64,000 nt of DNA from Plasmodiophora brassicae (taxonomy: Eukaryota > Endomyxa > Phytomyxea > Plasmodiophorida > Plasmodiophoridae), in NCBI GenBank assembly GCA_039704465.1, contig JASFAU010000007.1, forward strand, positions 62,001 to 126,000, in the 5' to 3' direction. Positions 30,521 through 41,062 of this stretch are shown one piece after another. How positions within the stretch are numbered: the stretch's first letter is position 1; each line of letters opens with the position of its first letter. The notes beneath the pieces are model-generated. The model had not been told where the DNA came from. It worked only from the letters and a program-made list of their open reading frames with translations, and searched no databases. Position numbers and translations under genes: made by a program.

Positions 30521-30816
30521 CCAGCTCCAGCAGGCGCAGGACCGCCGTCAGCACCCCGGGCTTGAACTCGACGCCGGCCGCCGTCGACATCTGCCCGAAT
30601 AGTTCCACTGCGCAGATGAACCAGTCATTCTGTCGATGCCTTCACGCGGGCACAGGCGCGCCACCAACCCTGCTCGGGTGTCAACCGCGACCCCATCGCG
30701 CACGACCAGTCCGGGCGGTGCGCGCCAATTCAATGACGGCGCGGGACCCGTCCGCCGGGACGACCGAGAGAGCACACGCACACGTCGTTCGGTGGGGCAT
30801 TAAATACACGGCCCGT
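30521..30816. other. No gene recognised
   Basis: Remainder between the pseudogene flank and the carrier gene's stop. A minus-strand frame at 30423-30608 (PGVLTAVLRLLELGASPTS) reads like an ankyrin-type helix and may be another relic of a duplicated gene; it has no clear start. Confidence 0.35.
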
Positions 30817-32035
30817 TTATATGGTCTTCATGCCGAAGGTCTTTCGTAGTTGGTCGATGATGACGAGGCTGATGACGGTATGGGGGCCGAGCCGCAGGTA
30901 GGCGGGCACCCATCCGCGGAAGAAGGGTCGGATGCGACCTTCGGTTCGGATAATGTCGCGGATGCAGGCCAGGACGCCGCGCGAGTCGGTGCTGTTCATG
31001 ACGCGGCTCTTGACGACATCGACTGGAATGTGCGCCGTCGTGGTGACAACCCCAGACAGCACTGCGAAACAACGTCAACGCTGGGGAACAGTACAAATAT
31101 GTGTCGCCAGCGTTTCGTACTCGCTGCTGTGAAATACGTGAGGACATTGTCGCCAAACACGGGTGATCTGGCGGCCGATTAATCAAGGACCATCCTCCTC
31201 AAAGGGTACCCCGTCAGTGGCGATTTTTACATTCGCGAGTCGATAATGGCGCGCTTGGCAGTCTCATAAGTGGCCAGCTGGAACGACGTAAGGACCGCGG
31301 CGCGTACAACCGTCGGGCCCACTCCCTGAATACAGGGCACCGCATTAGCACACGCGGCCACGTATAATCTCGTACCGAAACGGACGCGGTACAATCCGAG
31401 AACGCCTCCTTCGTGTCTGTAGATGTGCACAAACGCATCCAGAGTCGACCTATAGGCCTGTGTCTTACTGGCCTGCATTCGTACCTGGAGAGGCAGATGC
31501 CATCACCAATATGGTCACCATGGGGTTGCACGGCAGGTGCGTTACCATGACAAGATCAGTGGGGTTGGCAATTGCCGCACCGATAGCACCGCTGAGAGCG
31601 CCGGCTGCGTACCGTCCCAGTAGAACGCTGTCGCCGGCGTTCAGGTACGATTTGATGGGTTCGTAGAGGCCCATCCGTAGCGTCGAATATGACGCTTCCC
31701 GCAGAAGCGCGGGTGTCATCCTACCAGGGCAGTCGCGTCATACCCCATGCGCGCGCGCGAACACGCAGCACTGGTCGTGCCCTTTCATGAATGCGCGCAG
31801 GCCCTCCTCTTTCATCATCGAACGCAGTACTTGCCGCACGGTCGCATCAGTCGTCTGCGTCTGCAGGCGGATCTTGACCAGCGAGCACGGATTTAGTACA
31901 GCCTGTTCTGGGTGCGTCATTTGTCCACCACCAACATTATACGAGAGGTACCGGCGGCCGTACAGCAGCGGTCATACAGCCGATGCCACCAAACATGAAC
32001 TTGGCAACGATGTTGTCGTCGGCCGGGGTGCCCAT
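30817..32035 (-). CDS. Mitochondrial carrier (SLC25, UCP/dicarboxylate-like), 7 exons
   Basis: Inner-membrane transporter with three tandem repeats. Exons 32035-31964, 31902-31781, 31720-31546, 31484-31386, 31325-31231, 31167-31121 and 31061-30817 sum to 285 codons (284 aa, normal for SLC25). The three signature helices read NPCSLVKIRLQ (first acidic residue replaced by Ser), NPTDLVMVRMQ (the usual Lys/Arg replaced by Met) and IPVDVVKSRVMN (a good match). SYSTLRMGLYEPIKSYL and YETAKRAI resemble uncoupling-protein, dicarboxylate or oxoglutarate carriers. Two weakened signatures could alter the matrix salt-bridge gate. The second intron (31721-31780) appears to start with GC. The gene is divergent from 32202, 166 bases apart. 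Confidence 0.85.
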
Positions 32036-32201
32036 CCCGTTTGTTTTTGACGCCGCGACGCGCCATGACGCCCAGGAGAGGCCGCACCCGATTGGCGAAC
32101 GTTGCAACGAGTACGGTCTCATCCAAGTATGCTGCCTGCTGACAGATACCTGATGGCAGAACTGCCGGGAAGATATTTAGGACTCCCATCCCTTCCCCGC
32201 A

Positions 32202-32888
32202 ATGGCATCGTCGTCGTCACAGGCAGCGGGTGGCGAGCGCAGACAGCGTTCGCCTATTCGTGCCCTTATGGTGGCCTTGACGGATTCCAAGACAGCTACC
32301 AGCGAGATACAGGCCGATGCCGGCAGATGTTTCACAGGGCGTGCCACTGGTCATGGAATGGCCATTGTTCAAGCTGTACACCGCAAGCGTATTGAACGCG
32401 ATGCAGAGAACCGGCGTCTGAAGGCCCAGTTAAACACGCTGAGGGACACCATAGCGGAAACGATGATCGCGAATGCAAACAACGGAGGACTGCTCATCGT
32501 GCCGAACACGTTACCCGACGTGCCTATGGAGACCGCTCACCCCGAATCAATCCCTGCGCCGTCGCTGGTTGACGAACTGATCGGACAGGTGCAGGCTCTT
32601 CGGGAAGGTCTGCGCGCTGAGCAGGAATCCAGGAAGCGACTGGAACAGGACGTGACGGGGCTGAACGCGGCATTGTGTGATTGCCGCGCGCTGATTGAGG
32701 GATCAACGGCCCAGGCGAAGCCTGCGCAGAGCTGTGGCCACGAGAACGTCCTTGCTGAATTGCAGGCAGCCCGCGATCAGATACGCGAGCAGCGCATGTA
32801 TATTGAATTCCAGAGACGCAAGTACGCCGAACTGGCCGCCTTGTCAAGCACGGCTGCCCAGACGCAGGCAGCGAGGGACAACGTTTAG
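32202..32888 (+). CDS. Coiled-coil hypothetical protein
   Basis: Unknown function, 228 aa, single exon. After a Ser/Arg-rich start the protein is mostly helical and charged: KRIERDAENRRLKAQLNTLR and VDELIGQVQALREGLRAEQE form coiled-coil-like segments, and IREQRMYIEFQRRKYAELAA forms a third. Only a few cysteines; no membrane helix. Its stop codon (32886-32888) directly abuts the stop of the convergent HD-domain gene (32889-32891), so the 3' untranslated regions must overlap antisense. Confidence 0.65.
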   Translation: MASSSSQAAGGERRQRSPIRALMVALTDSKTATSEIQADAGRCFTGRATGHGMAIVQAVHRKRIERDAENRRLKAQLNTLRDTIAETMIANANNGGLLIVPNTLPDVPMETAHPESIPAPSLVDELIGQVQALREGLRAEQESRKRLEQDVTGLNAALCDCRALIEGSTAQAKPAQSCGHENVLAELQAARDQIREQRMYIEFQRRKYAELAALSSTAAQTQAARDNV

Positions 32889-33821
32889 TCAGAGCTGGCC
32901 TGCGATTTCGGCTTGCAGCTGATTCAGGAACGCTTCCATAAAGGCGTGACGACCGCGAGCGCGACGCCTGCCAGCTTCCGTGTTCTGAGACCTAGTTAGT
33001 ATACCATGCTTCGAACCGTGCACACACAGCGCCAGTGCCCAACCATTCGGTCTGCGAGGTGAAGCAGTTTCTCGTAGAAGTGGTTCACGGTCGTGCCCTG
33101 CCTCTTATCAGCATACTCTTCAGCAGATATGGCCGTGCGTGCTTCGACCCCTTCTTCGTACATGGGGCGACCTTTGGCACTTTGAAAGCGTCAGCAGCGA
33201 CGATTGAGCGCATTGGATGCGAATCTGATTAATACCCGCCGAACGTGAAGCAGCGCGCAATGCCAATGGCTCCAATGGCGTCCAATCGGTCTGCATCCTG
33301 GACACAGGCCTGCCAATCGAAGTCAGAAATGAAGGGCAGCACGTGCTCGACACGTAAACAGGGTACCAGTTCCGGCGTCATGGCAACGGGTTCGTTGCCG
33401 AGCGTGTGTTTGAACCCGATGCCGGCGATGACCGCGATGACACGCTCGACAATATCTTCCGGGCACTGCCGCGCCTGCAGGAATTCTCTTGCACAAGCCG
33501 GACCAGCCCGATCATCGCCCGAGTACTTGTAATCCCGGACATCATGTAGAAGGGCGCCCAGTTCGACGACAAGTTTTGCCTCAACGCCTTCTTCTTCCGC
33601 TAACTCCAGCGCCAATCGGCGCACACGCTCAACGTGCGCGAAGTCATGCGACTGTCCACATCGTCGTCAACACTAGCGAGGCCGAAACTCCCCTCTCACA
33701 AGCATCGCACCGCATCTTGGCCCTGCATTTCATCCTTGACGAACTGCTCGGCCTTGGCAACAATCGAACTTTCGTCCCACGCCATTTGCGGCATCGGTGG
33801 GGTCCGCCTCATGTTGGACAT
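32889..33821 (-). CDS. HD-domain phosphohydrolase, 4 exons
   Basis: Metal-dependent phosphohydrolase of the HD superfamily (YedJ/uncharacterised HD hydrolase type). Exons 33821-33711, 33651-33236, 33179-33044 and 32984-32889 sum to 253 codons (252 aa). Metal ligands are visible: first His in SHDFAHVERVRRLAL (completed by splicing), the HD pair in ELGALLHDVRDYKYSG, and the distal Asp in VQDADRLDAIGAIGIAR. After the third exon junction the typical KGRPMY segment and TTVNHFYEKLLHLADRM follow, then a basic C-terminal helix (GRHAFMEAFLNQL). Substrate unknown; relatives act on nucleotides or other phosphoesters. It shares a 218-base intergenic region with the divergent KH-domain gene. Confidence 0.87.
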
Positions 33822-34039
33822 TGTACCGTTGTCAGTCCGCCTTGATTTTCGTGCGCCGTGCCGTGCGCGACTGGGGAGATCCCAGTGACGGACCTTTGCT
33901 GTGCGGTGGGCACACTGGCGCACAAAAAAAGCAGAGCAAAACAACGACGGGCTGCCAGCCACCCGGTCCAGTGGAGCCGGAGGTCCGTGGCGGCTTTTCC
34001 GTCAGTGTTGTCGGTGGTGTTCGGTTGCCGTCAGCGTCG
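33822..34039. promoter_or_regulatory. Divergent promoter region between HD hydrolase and KH-protein genes
   Basis: 218 bases separate the two start codons, with transcription leaving in both directions. It includes an A-tract near 33924-33935. Any promoter elements must lie here; none is individually recognisable. Confidence 0.45.
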
Positions 34040-35468
34040 ATGTCGCCCTCGATGAGCAGGTCCCGTTCCCGGTCGCCGTACGGTCGTTCGCGTTCGCGCT
34101 CGCGTTCAGCATCGCCTGACGGTCGTCGGTCCCGGAGCCCGCGCGCCGATCGGGGCCCGTGCGATGTGATCACGCTGACGTACGACGAGGTCGGGTTCGT
34201 CCTGGGCAAGCTGGGGTCCACGAAGCGTAAGATCGAACGCGTTTCGGGAGCGCGTCTCGACCTGCACGAACGTGATCATCGTCTGGAAATTTTCGGGTCT
34301 GAGAAGGAGCGCTCGCGCGCCGCCGAGTACACGCGTTTCGTCCTGGACCAGCGTACGGGAGACGTACAGATTGACCTGTCGATTCCCCGAGACGACCTGT
34401 CGATTGTCGACGTCCCGACGGATACGGTCGGGTTTGTTATGGGACGCGGCGGCGCTGTCCTGCGTGGCCTCGAGGACGAATGGGGCACGCTCATGTTCTT
34501 CGCCAAGGGTCGTGGCCGAAATGGCGACAACCCGACTGAGAAGCTGGCTATTTTTGGCAGTCGTCGTTCGCGTCGCGGCGCTGAACTTAAAGTCCTGTCT
34601 GCAGTTGAGCACAAGCACGCTGGGTTCTTCCTGAGCTCGGACGGCGAACTTCACAAACCGTTGAACCAGGTCCACCTCGATTGATATTGTCGGTTACGTT
34701 GCTTATACGTGTCCCTGCCACAGCCTGGCGACGATGAAGGTGACGATTGGGGATACGACACCCGCCTGCTGCAGAACGACGAGTTCTCGTACGCGCTGGG
34801 AGCTCGCGGTACGACGCGCAAGAAGCTGGCAGCCGCGTCCGGTGCTATTCTCGAGTTTGTCGGATTCCTGGCAATTGCGGCCGGCACGCGCGACGAGCGT
34901 CGTCGCGCCATGGACTACCTGGACTGGTTGCTGAAGCAGCGTCGTGGTGGTCCGGTTCCGCTGACCCCCGAGGATCTCCAGCGCGACGACATCACTGTAA
35001 TGGAGGTGCCGTCGTCGTGCATGGGCTTCATCACGGGGCGCAAGGGCGAGTCGCTGCGAAGCATCGAGCAGCGTACGACGACGTTCTGCTTCGGAGATGG
35101 CGACAAAGATGACACCAAGTCGGAGACCGAGAAACTGTACATCTTTTCGTACTCCAAGTCTGGCCGAAAGTTCGTCCCGTTGCTGTGTGCTGTTGCTCTT
35201 GCTTTGTGTCTAACCTGCGACGGCTAGGCGCGCCGTTGCGCTTGTCCAGGAAATGATCGATTCGGATCGTCGTCGCGGTGGCCGTGGAGGGCGCTACAGC
35301 CGCAGTCGTTCACCTCCTCGACACCGTGATCGTCGCTCGCGTTCGCGCTCTCCTCGTCGCTACTCCCGCTCGCCGTATCGTGGCGGCTACAGCGACCGCG
35401 ATCGCTACGGGCGCGATGATCGTGACCGCCGCGACCGCTACGACCGTCACGACCGCCACTACCGTTGA
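34040..35468 (+). CDS. RNA-binding protein with four KH domains and RS-rich ends, 3 exons
   Basis: Exons 34040-34669, 34724-35169 and 35228-35468 sum to 439 codons (438 aa). The N-terminus is an Arg/Ser tract (SRSRSRSPYGRSRSRSRS). Four KH-like units follow, each with a GxxG loop: VGFVLGKLGSTKRKIE, VGFVMGRGGAVLRGLE, YALGARGTTRKKLAAASG and MGFITGRKGESLRSIEQ. The last exon restores a final KH helix (RAVALVQEMIDSDRRR) and an RS/RD-rich tail (YSRSRSPPRHRDRRSRSRS...). Proteins with this layout act in pre-mRNA splicing or mRNP assembly in the nucleus. Splice sites are supported by the parallel between KH repeats (KLAIFGSRRS... and KLYIFSYSKS...). Exact targets unknown. Confidence 0.85.
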
Positions 35469-36927
35469 ATGGTAATATAAGTCGCTCAGGGGGCTTCGAT
35501 TGTAGCAGGTAACTTAGTGTCGCCGTGCAGGTCTTCATGTAGGTCGTCTGGCTCATCTTCCTGATTGCTGCTTCACGCTCATTGGCAACGCACACACACA
35601 CACACAACAAGAACTATTCCGTTTTATCATGATTGGCATTTGTGAACGACATACCGAACCGAATTCAGAACTCGAGCGTATTCGTCCTTTCCTATATCAG
35701 CATACTCGAGGCGGCGCGCGTTACGGACGTGGCCCATGCGCAGTGCTCGTGACGTCAGTGGGCTGTTGCCGCGTTCGGGGTCGTTTGGCGGTGGTGACCG
35801 TGCGGCACGGGTTATATCGGAGTTTGTCACCCGTGGACGAAAGGTAAGGTACGAGGTCGCCGCGCATCGCGACTCATGCATTGCAAAGGCATCTCGGCGG
35901 CTGCACGCGTCGTGGCCGCGTTCCCGGCCGTCCGCATCGATGAGGCACTGCTGTGTACGGAGTCTGCGAACGCGAGTATCCGATCGCGTTCTGCGGGCAT
36001 CTATGATCCGACAAGTTAGTAGCAGACCCAAAGCTTCTGCAGATACGCTCTACCCGATTACGACTGTGTGATGGTCATCGAAGCGTCGTTATCGTGTATT
36101 GCGTCCTAGCGTTCACCGCGTCTCAACGAGCGGGTGCACTTACGAGGTTCCCGTGCGAAATTGACCCGTTGTGGAGTTCGGTTGCGCGTCATGGTCGGCC
36201 TTTCGTGTTGACGAACACGCGACGTCGCTTCTCCGTCTTGCTGGCTGAGTGGGGGCGGCCGCCGTCAAGTGCTGTAGCGGCCGCGCGTTGATGTGTTTGA
36301 AGATGTTGCCCAGCACATCAACGGGTCAATCGCTATTGATGCGTGGCCGCTCGAGCAGTTGACATCGGTTTGCCTGCGCTGCGAAGCAGCAGGCCGAGAC
36401 GGCATCATCAACACGGCATTCGGCGTAGCAGGTTGAGACATTCACGAAGGAGGAGCCGGCTCGGCATGACAGCCGGAATGGCTGGCGGAATTACTAGACT
36501 TATCTGATAGCCGCGTCATGCAGCAGCCAATGACAACGACAATGGTCTCAAGATGCTATCCACGCCGTCCAGGAGTAAACTTTAGGTCAGAACATCGAAC
36601 TTCTTGATGATCTCGTCATTGAACGACTCAACGACCTACCACTCTCCGACGCCACAAAGTGGAAGACGGGGGGCGAGCCCGTGCCGGGTCCTATGGAAAC
36701 CTGTGCTCCCCCAGGCGGCCTGCGCGCTCCCTGCCGACACGACATTCCGATCAAGTGACTTTTGAGACCCACCCCGCATCAGGACGAGGCCCACGACAGA
36801 CATCGTCGTTCGGGCGAGGTTCGCCGCACGGCCTGATACCGTGGCCGGCATGGAACGTTAGCAATTGGGAATGCGGCGCCGGCTGGGCACCCGCATGGCA
36901 TCGCCACGGTGTCCGCTGCACAAAGCC
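35469..36927. other. Gene-poor stretch with possible orphan exons
   Basis: About 1.45 kb without a convincing gene. A CA repeat lies at 35590-35604. Two fragments look protein-like: plus strand about 36285-36436 after a CTGTAG acceptor-like site (VDVFEDVAQHINGSIAIDAW, ending AFGVAG-stop), and minus strand 36585-36638 (VVESFNDEIIKKFDVLT-stop). Neither could be joined to other exons. They may be relics or ends of genes with missed introns. Confidence 0.35.
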
Positions 36928-37644
36928 ATGGCAGCGGTTCAGCTCGCCGTCAAGCGCCTGACGCCGTCGGCGGTTCTGCCGTCGCGCGGGTATGTCTGGC
37001 GCACGGGTGTCCACCCGCTATGCGATGCTTACCCCACGATCTGCACAGGTCGGCGTTCTCGGCCGGGTACGACCTGTCGTCGTCCGAGGCCTGCGTCGTC
37101 CCGGCGCACGGGAAGGCGCTCGTCCCGACGGGCCTGTCGATCGCGTTGCCGGCTGGCGTATACGGACGGTAGGCAGCACAAATGGACGTCTGGCCTGTAT
37201 TTCTGAACCATGGCAGCATTGCGCCGCGTTCGGGCCTGGCATGGAAGCACCACATTGACGGTCGGTCGCGTGTTGCTGTTACTGCCAGTTGTGGCTCGTC
37301 CCACGCGATCTGACCCGGGGTTTGGCAACGTTTTAGTTGGCGCTGGCGTCGTTGATCGCGACTATCGCGGGCCGGTCGGCGTTGTCCTGTTCAACCACTC
37401 GTCGTCCGATTTCAAGAGTAACACCTTACCGTCCGTACGCACGTGTCATCGCTTAATGGTCGGATGAACAGTCGAGGCCGGCGACCGTATCGCGCAGCTG
37501 ATCCTCGAACGAATCGTCGACGACGCCGACGTCGTCGAAATGGACGACCTGCCCGAATCGGAACGCGGCAGCCAGGGGTTCGGGTCCACCGGTGTCAAAC
37601 GCCAGAAACCCGTCGAGGAAGCGGACGACGAAGAGCGCGCCTGA
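36928..37644 (+). CDS. DUT: dUTPase, 5 exons
   Basis: Hydrolyses dUTP to dUMP and pyrophosphate, keeping uracil out of DNA. Exons 36928-36989, 37049-37168, 37217-37260, 37337-37417 and 37472-37644 sum to 160 codons (159 aa), right for a trimeric dUTPase. All five conserved motifs are seen after splicing: [10 protein letters not shown] (1), [10 protein letters not shown] (2, in a 44-base exon), [20 protein letters not shown] (3), [10 protein letters not shown] (4) and [10 protein letters not shown] (5, phosphate-binding). The introns fall between motifs. A longer N-terminus from a Met at 36871 is possible. There is an acidic tail. High confidence because every motif reassembles in frame. Confidence 0.93.
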
Positions 37645-37891
37645 AGTATTGTACCTATACAGGTGACGGAGCGTCGTTCTGTCTGCAATACACAAATGTG
37701 CGAGTGTGCCGCGCCCGAGGCACCCGGTTTTGCCAACGATTCTATATTTGGCGTGCGGCACGGGTGTGCCCGTGCGTGGCGCAGCCCCGTCGAGTCGCAC
37801 CATTCTCATTGCAGCAACCCGGAGCGCTCCGCCCGCAGACTGCCTAAATTCGTGCCGTCGGTGTGTTTGCTGTGTGTGCGCCAAATCGATC

Positions 37892-38683
37892 ATGTCGACG
37901 CCGTCCGAGATGGATTCCGAGGCGGACAACCTGGTGACGAACGTGCTCATCGACGTGCCCGTTGACGAGGGCGCTGCTGGCGGGTACCCGAGCATTTCGC
38001 CGAACGCGCCCGCCGGCCCCGCGACGACTTACCCGGTGTTCGCCGCCATGCCTGCCGACGCCAAGGACGATGTCGTGCGTCCCAAGCCATGGAAACGGGT
38101 CTTCGCCCGTGCTGACGAGCATCGCGCTCCTGCCGATGATGCGTTCGACCCGGTGAAGGTGGCGCCGTCGAAGAAGGCATCGCCGTCGTCGACGGTTGAC
38201 ACCGTGTTCCGTGCGACCATCTGCTTCCTGACGCTGCTGGCCGTTGCCCTCGCCGTTATGGCCGTCTGCATTATCGCCCATCGCGCGTACTCGTTCCAGA
38301 AGAACAAGGTTGCACCTCCGGCACCGGTCGTGGCTCCGGCCGCCACCGTCCCTGATCATGCTGCTGGTAATTCGTCGGCTGCTCAAGTGGAGGACCAAGT
38401 GGAGGTGTCTGGCATGCGGCCAGACCGTCGTCCTGCCCGTCAGCGTCAGCAGGCGGTATCGCAAGCGCCCGGCGAAGGCATGGCTCCACGTCCCAACCCC
38501 ATCGACAACCGTGAGGGAGCGGTCGGTCGTGCTGGCGAGGTGGAGGTTGAGGAGGCTATCACTGACGAGCCAGGATCGACCGACGCTGGCCCGCCTGCCA
38601 ACCGTGGACCGACAACAGCAGGCGCCGAGGGGGCACCCTCCGATGGCGATTGGGAGCCTGTCAGTCCACATGGCCAGCAGTGA
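37892..38683 (+). CDS. Single-pass membrane protein, unknown function
   Basis: 263 aa from the ATG at 37892; upstream residues in the same open frame look like 5' untranslated sequence. An acidic, Pro/Ala-rich N-terminal half (MSTPSEMDSEADNLVTNVLI) precedes one transmembrane helix (ATICFLTLLAVALAVMAVCI). The C-terminal half is disordered, Pro/Ala/Glu-rich, ending DGDWEPVSPHGQQ. With no signal peptide the orientation is uncertain. No family recognised. Confidence 0.65.
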   Translation: MSTPSEMDSEADNLVTNVLIDVPVDEGAAGGYPSISPNAPAGPATTYPVFAAMPADAKDDVVRPKPWKRVFARADEHRAPADDAFDPVKVAPSKKASPSSTVDTVFRATICFLTLLAVALAVMAVCIIAHRAYSFQKNKVAPPAPVVAPAATVPDHAAGNSSAAQVEDQVEVSGMRPDRRPARQRQQAVSQAPGEGMAPRPNPIDNREGAVGRAGEVEVEEAITDEPGSTDAGPPANRGPTTAGAEGAPSDGDWEPVSPHGQQ

Positions 38684-39044
38684 CCACACGTTCTGTTATA
38701 CACAACCGCGTCGTAACCTGCTCTAAACGGTGGCCACGTTTCTGGCAGAATCCCACAGGCAGGTCGGACGTCGTTGGCATGCTTCATTGGATGTTTCTTG
38801 GCGGGCACGACGGATTCACCATTGACACGAACTATCAGCAGGCGCGCCGGCGTCCCGCTGCGGTGGACGAGCGCGTGTCAGCGATAGTGACGCCGGCCCA
38901 GAGCCTGTTTATGTGTCGCACGGCCCATTGTCGAGCAGGCGCCAGTCTCCACGCTCGTGCAGGTTGACGCGCCCAAACGGAGCGATGCGATCGGCGACGA
39001 CGTAGAACGCGTCCGGGTTCTCCTCGATCTACGAACGGGGTCGG
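38684..39044. other. No gene recognised
   Basis: Intergenic between two converging genes. Short frames only; no RNA gene or repeat seen. Confidence 0.4.
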
Positions 39045-39762
39045 TTACATTGCAGGCCGACGACAGTGTGATTCGATGGGTAGGCGCACGAGGTCAACGG
39101 ACACAGACGTCACGGGAACGCGCAGGGATCGTGCCAGCGTTGCCGCCAGGTCGCGAAGGGCCCATAGTGCCGCGGACGGGTCGTCGTCGCTGGCGATGAC
39201 TGCGGCCAGGGCCGTGTGTCTGCATGGGCGTCTCCATCAGCCGACGGCATCGGCGTGACGGCCGCCTACCACGATCCCACGCGTTCAGCTGCTGCCAGAC
39301 GGCGATCTTCTCCGACTCGAACAGGGCCGCGTCCCGAACGGGCGCAATCCCATACGACACGTCGGCGGGACTGAACAGGTTCCTCGGGGCGTCGAACGTG
39401 CCGCCCTGGCACTGCAGCCGAAACTCGTCCCGCACCAGTCTGCCTAACGCCTCCTGCCTCGCTCCCCTCTGCGTGTCTTGCGCCTCCCGCGCATAGAACG
39501 TTGCTATATCGACCGGTTTCCCGTGCCCGCCAGCGGACCCTTCAGCGCGGCCGTCGCCCAGCGACAACGCCATCAACGCGTACATGTCTTTGGAGGCGCT
39601 GGGCTGCGCCCGGGCGCGCGCGGGGGTCTCCACGGCCACTGCCGATGGGTGCGACACTGACGTGTTCCCTGCTGTCCAGGTGGCGCGTCCGCGAAACCAG
39701 GCAACGCTGGGCGCCGGCACCGTATCAGCACGTTGCTGTTTGGCGTACGTATATCTACTCAT
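39045..39762 (-). CDS. Hypothetical protein, probably 2 exons
   Basis: From ATG 39762 (MSRYTYAKQQRADTVP) the frame reads soluble, protein-like sequence: MYALMALSLGDGRAEGSAGG, VDIATFYAREAQDTQRGARQ, LGRLVRDEFRLQCQGGTFDA, ESEKIAVWQQLNAWDR. After about 39275 a different frame looks coding (TALAAVIASDDDPSAALWAL, RDLAATLARSLRVPVTSVSV) and stops at 39045-39047. An intron of 40-60 bases near 39215-39270 must join them; GTCACG to CATGCAG keeps the frame but would be only about 40 bases. No family recognised. Confidence 0.5.
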
Positions 39763-39912
39763 GACAGTGGCCCCCTGGTTGATGGCCACGAACGCCTCCT
39801 CCTCAATATTTTGCTTTCGCGGTTGCCGGGTGCGGGGTGCGGCGGCCGTGCCGGTTGTTGTTGTTGCCGTTGTTGTTTGGGCCTTGGCCGCGGGGATCGC
39901 CCGCCCCTATCA

Positions 39913-41009
39913 ATGGCGTCGTCGTCCGACTCGATGGAGGCGGCGGAGCAGAGCGTGACGCGGTCGCTGCAGGCCATCGACGTCGTCCTTGCCGAGCTGT
40001 CTGTGACGGCGGCGGGCCTGCGCCGCGCGACGCAGGCGTACGGGCAGGCGGTTCGCGAATGCAGTACGCACCTGCAAACCTGGGCGACGTTCTTCTCGCA
40101 GATCGCGCCGTCCACTGCCGCCACCGGCAATGACGGTACGTTCGGTACGGATCCGCCCGGTCGACCGACGAATGACGTCTGGGAGGGGATAACAGGCATC
40201 TGCGATGCGTCCCGATCGGCGCCGGCCGGTCTATGCCACATGGAGCCGCCTGCCGACCTGATGCGGTCCCCGCCACCGGCCGCCATGCCGTCGACGCCCG
40301 ATTTCACGTCGCCGCCGATCACTGTGCGGGCGCACGCGCCCGCCGCCGACCGGTTCTTCTCCACGACCGCGCACGGCGACAACATCGTACGTAATGCGTT
40401 CGCCCGATGCGCGCTCCTGTTTCATTGACGATCATGGCGTCCAGCTGGACCTGTCGGTCATCTCGTCGATCTCCGCGCCGGCCGACGTTGCCGACATTGG
40501 CAGCCCGGACGACGATTCGGCGTCCTTCTCGCAGATGGGCCCGCGCGGCACGCTGGCGGACATCAGCGCCCTGATGAACGCGACCAGGGACGAGGGCGGC
40601 GGCAGCGGCGCCGTCGATGATCTCGGCGCCGACGCCCTGATCTGCAAGCGCCTGTCGGAGCAGTTCCTCGATGGAGACAAGGCCGGTCGTGGTCGGCGGG
40701 CTCGCGATGCACCCGGCAAGTTGGACCTTGGCACGCTGCCGTCTGTGTATCGGACCGGCGTCGCGAACACGCAGATCACGTCCGTGTTCGACCTCCTGAA
40801 CGCCAGCCCGGAATCACTGGTACGAACGCGCGTCGCCGTACGGTCCCTGTCGCCTCTGATCCGCGTGTGGCCGTTAGACAGTCCAGGCCATGGCGGCGGA
40901 ACTGGGACTGTCCGAAGGCGTCCTCGACCTTCTCCTGGACGTTCTTCAGCAACGCTCGTACGTCACGTCATGCGTTGCGGATGGCGTCCGGAAGTGGTCC
41001 GCTTCGTAA
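39913..41009 (+). CDS. Coiled-coil protein, possibly kinetochore (DASH Ask1-like), 3 exons
   Basis: Exons 39913-40386, 40445-40819 and 40887-41009 sum to 324 codons. The N-terminal 65 residues are helical (MEAAEQSVTRSLQAIDVVLA, TQAYGQAVRECSTHLQTWAT, FFSQI) and recall the Ask1 subunit of the DASH/Dam1 complex, which has E-x3-T-x2-LQxID and a later W/F-x2-FF pattern. The middle is disordered with Ser/Pro motifs that could be phosphorylated (SPPPAAMPSTPDFTSPPI). The C-terminal exons read SVFDLLNASPESLAMAAELG and VLDLLLDVLQQRS, a helical module. Ask1 is a weak resemblance; SKA-type or unrelated coiled-coil proteins are alternatives. Confidence 0.5.
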
Positions 41010-41062
41010 ACCGGCACACGTATTCTATTCGCCTGCCAGGGTCCCGCTGTGTGCCGCAAGCC

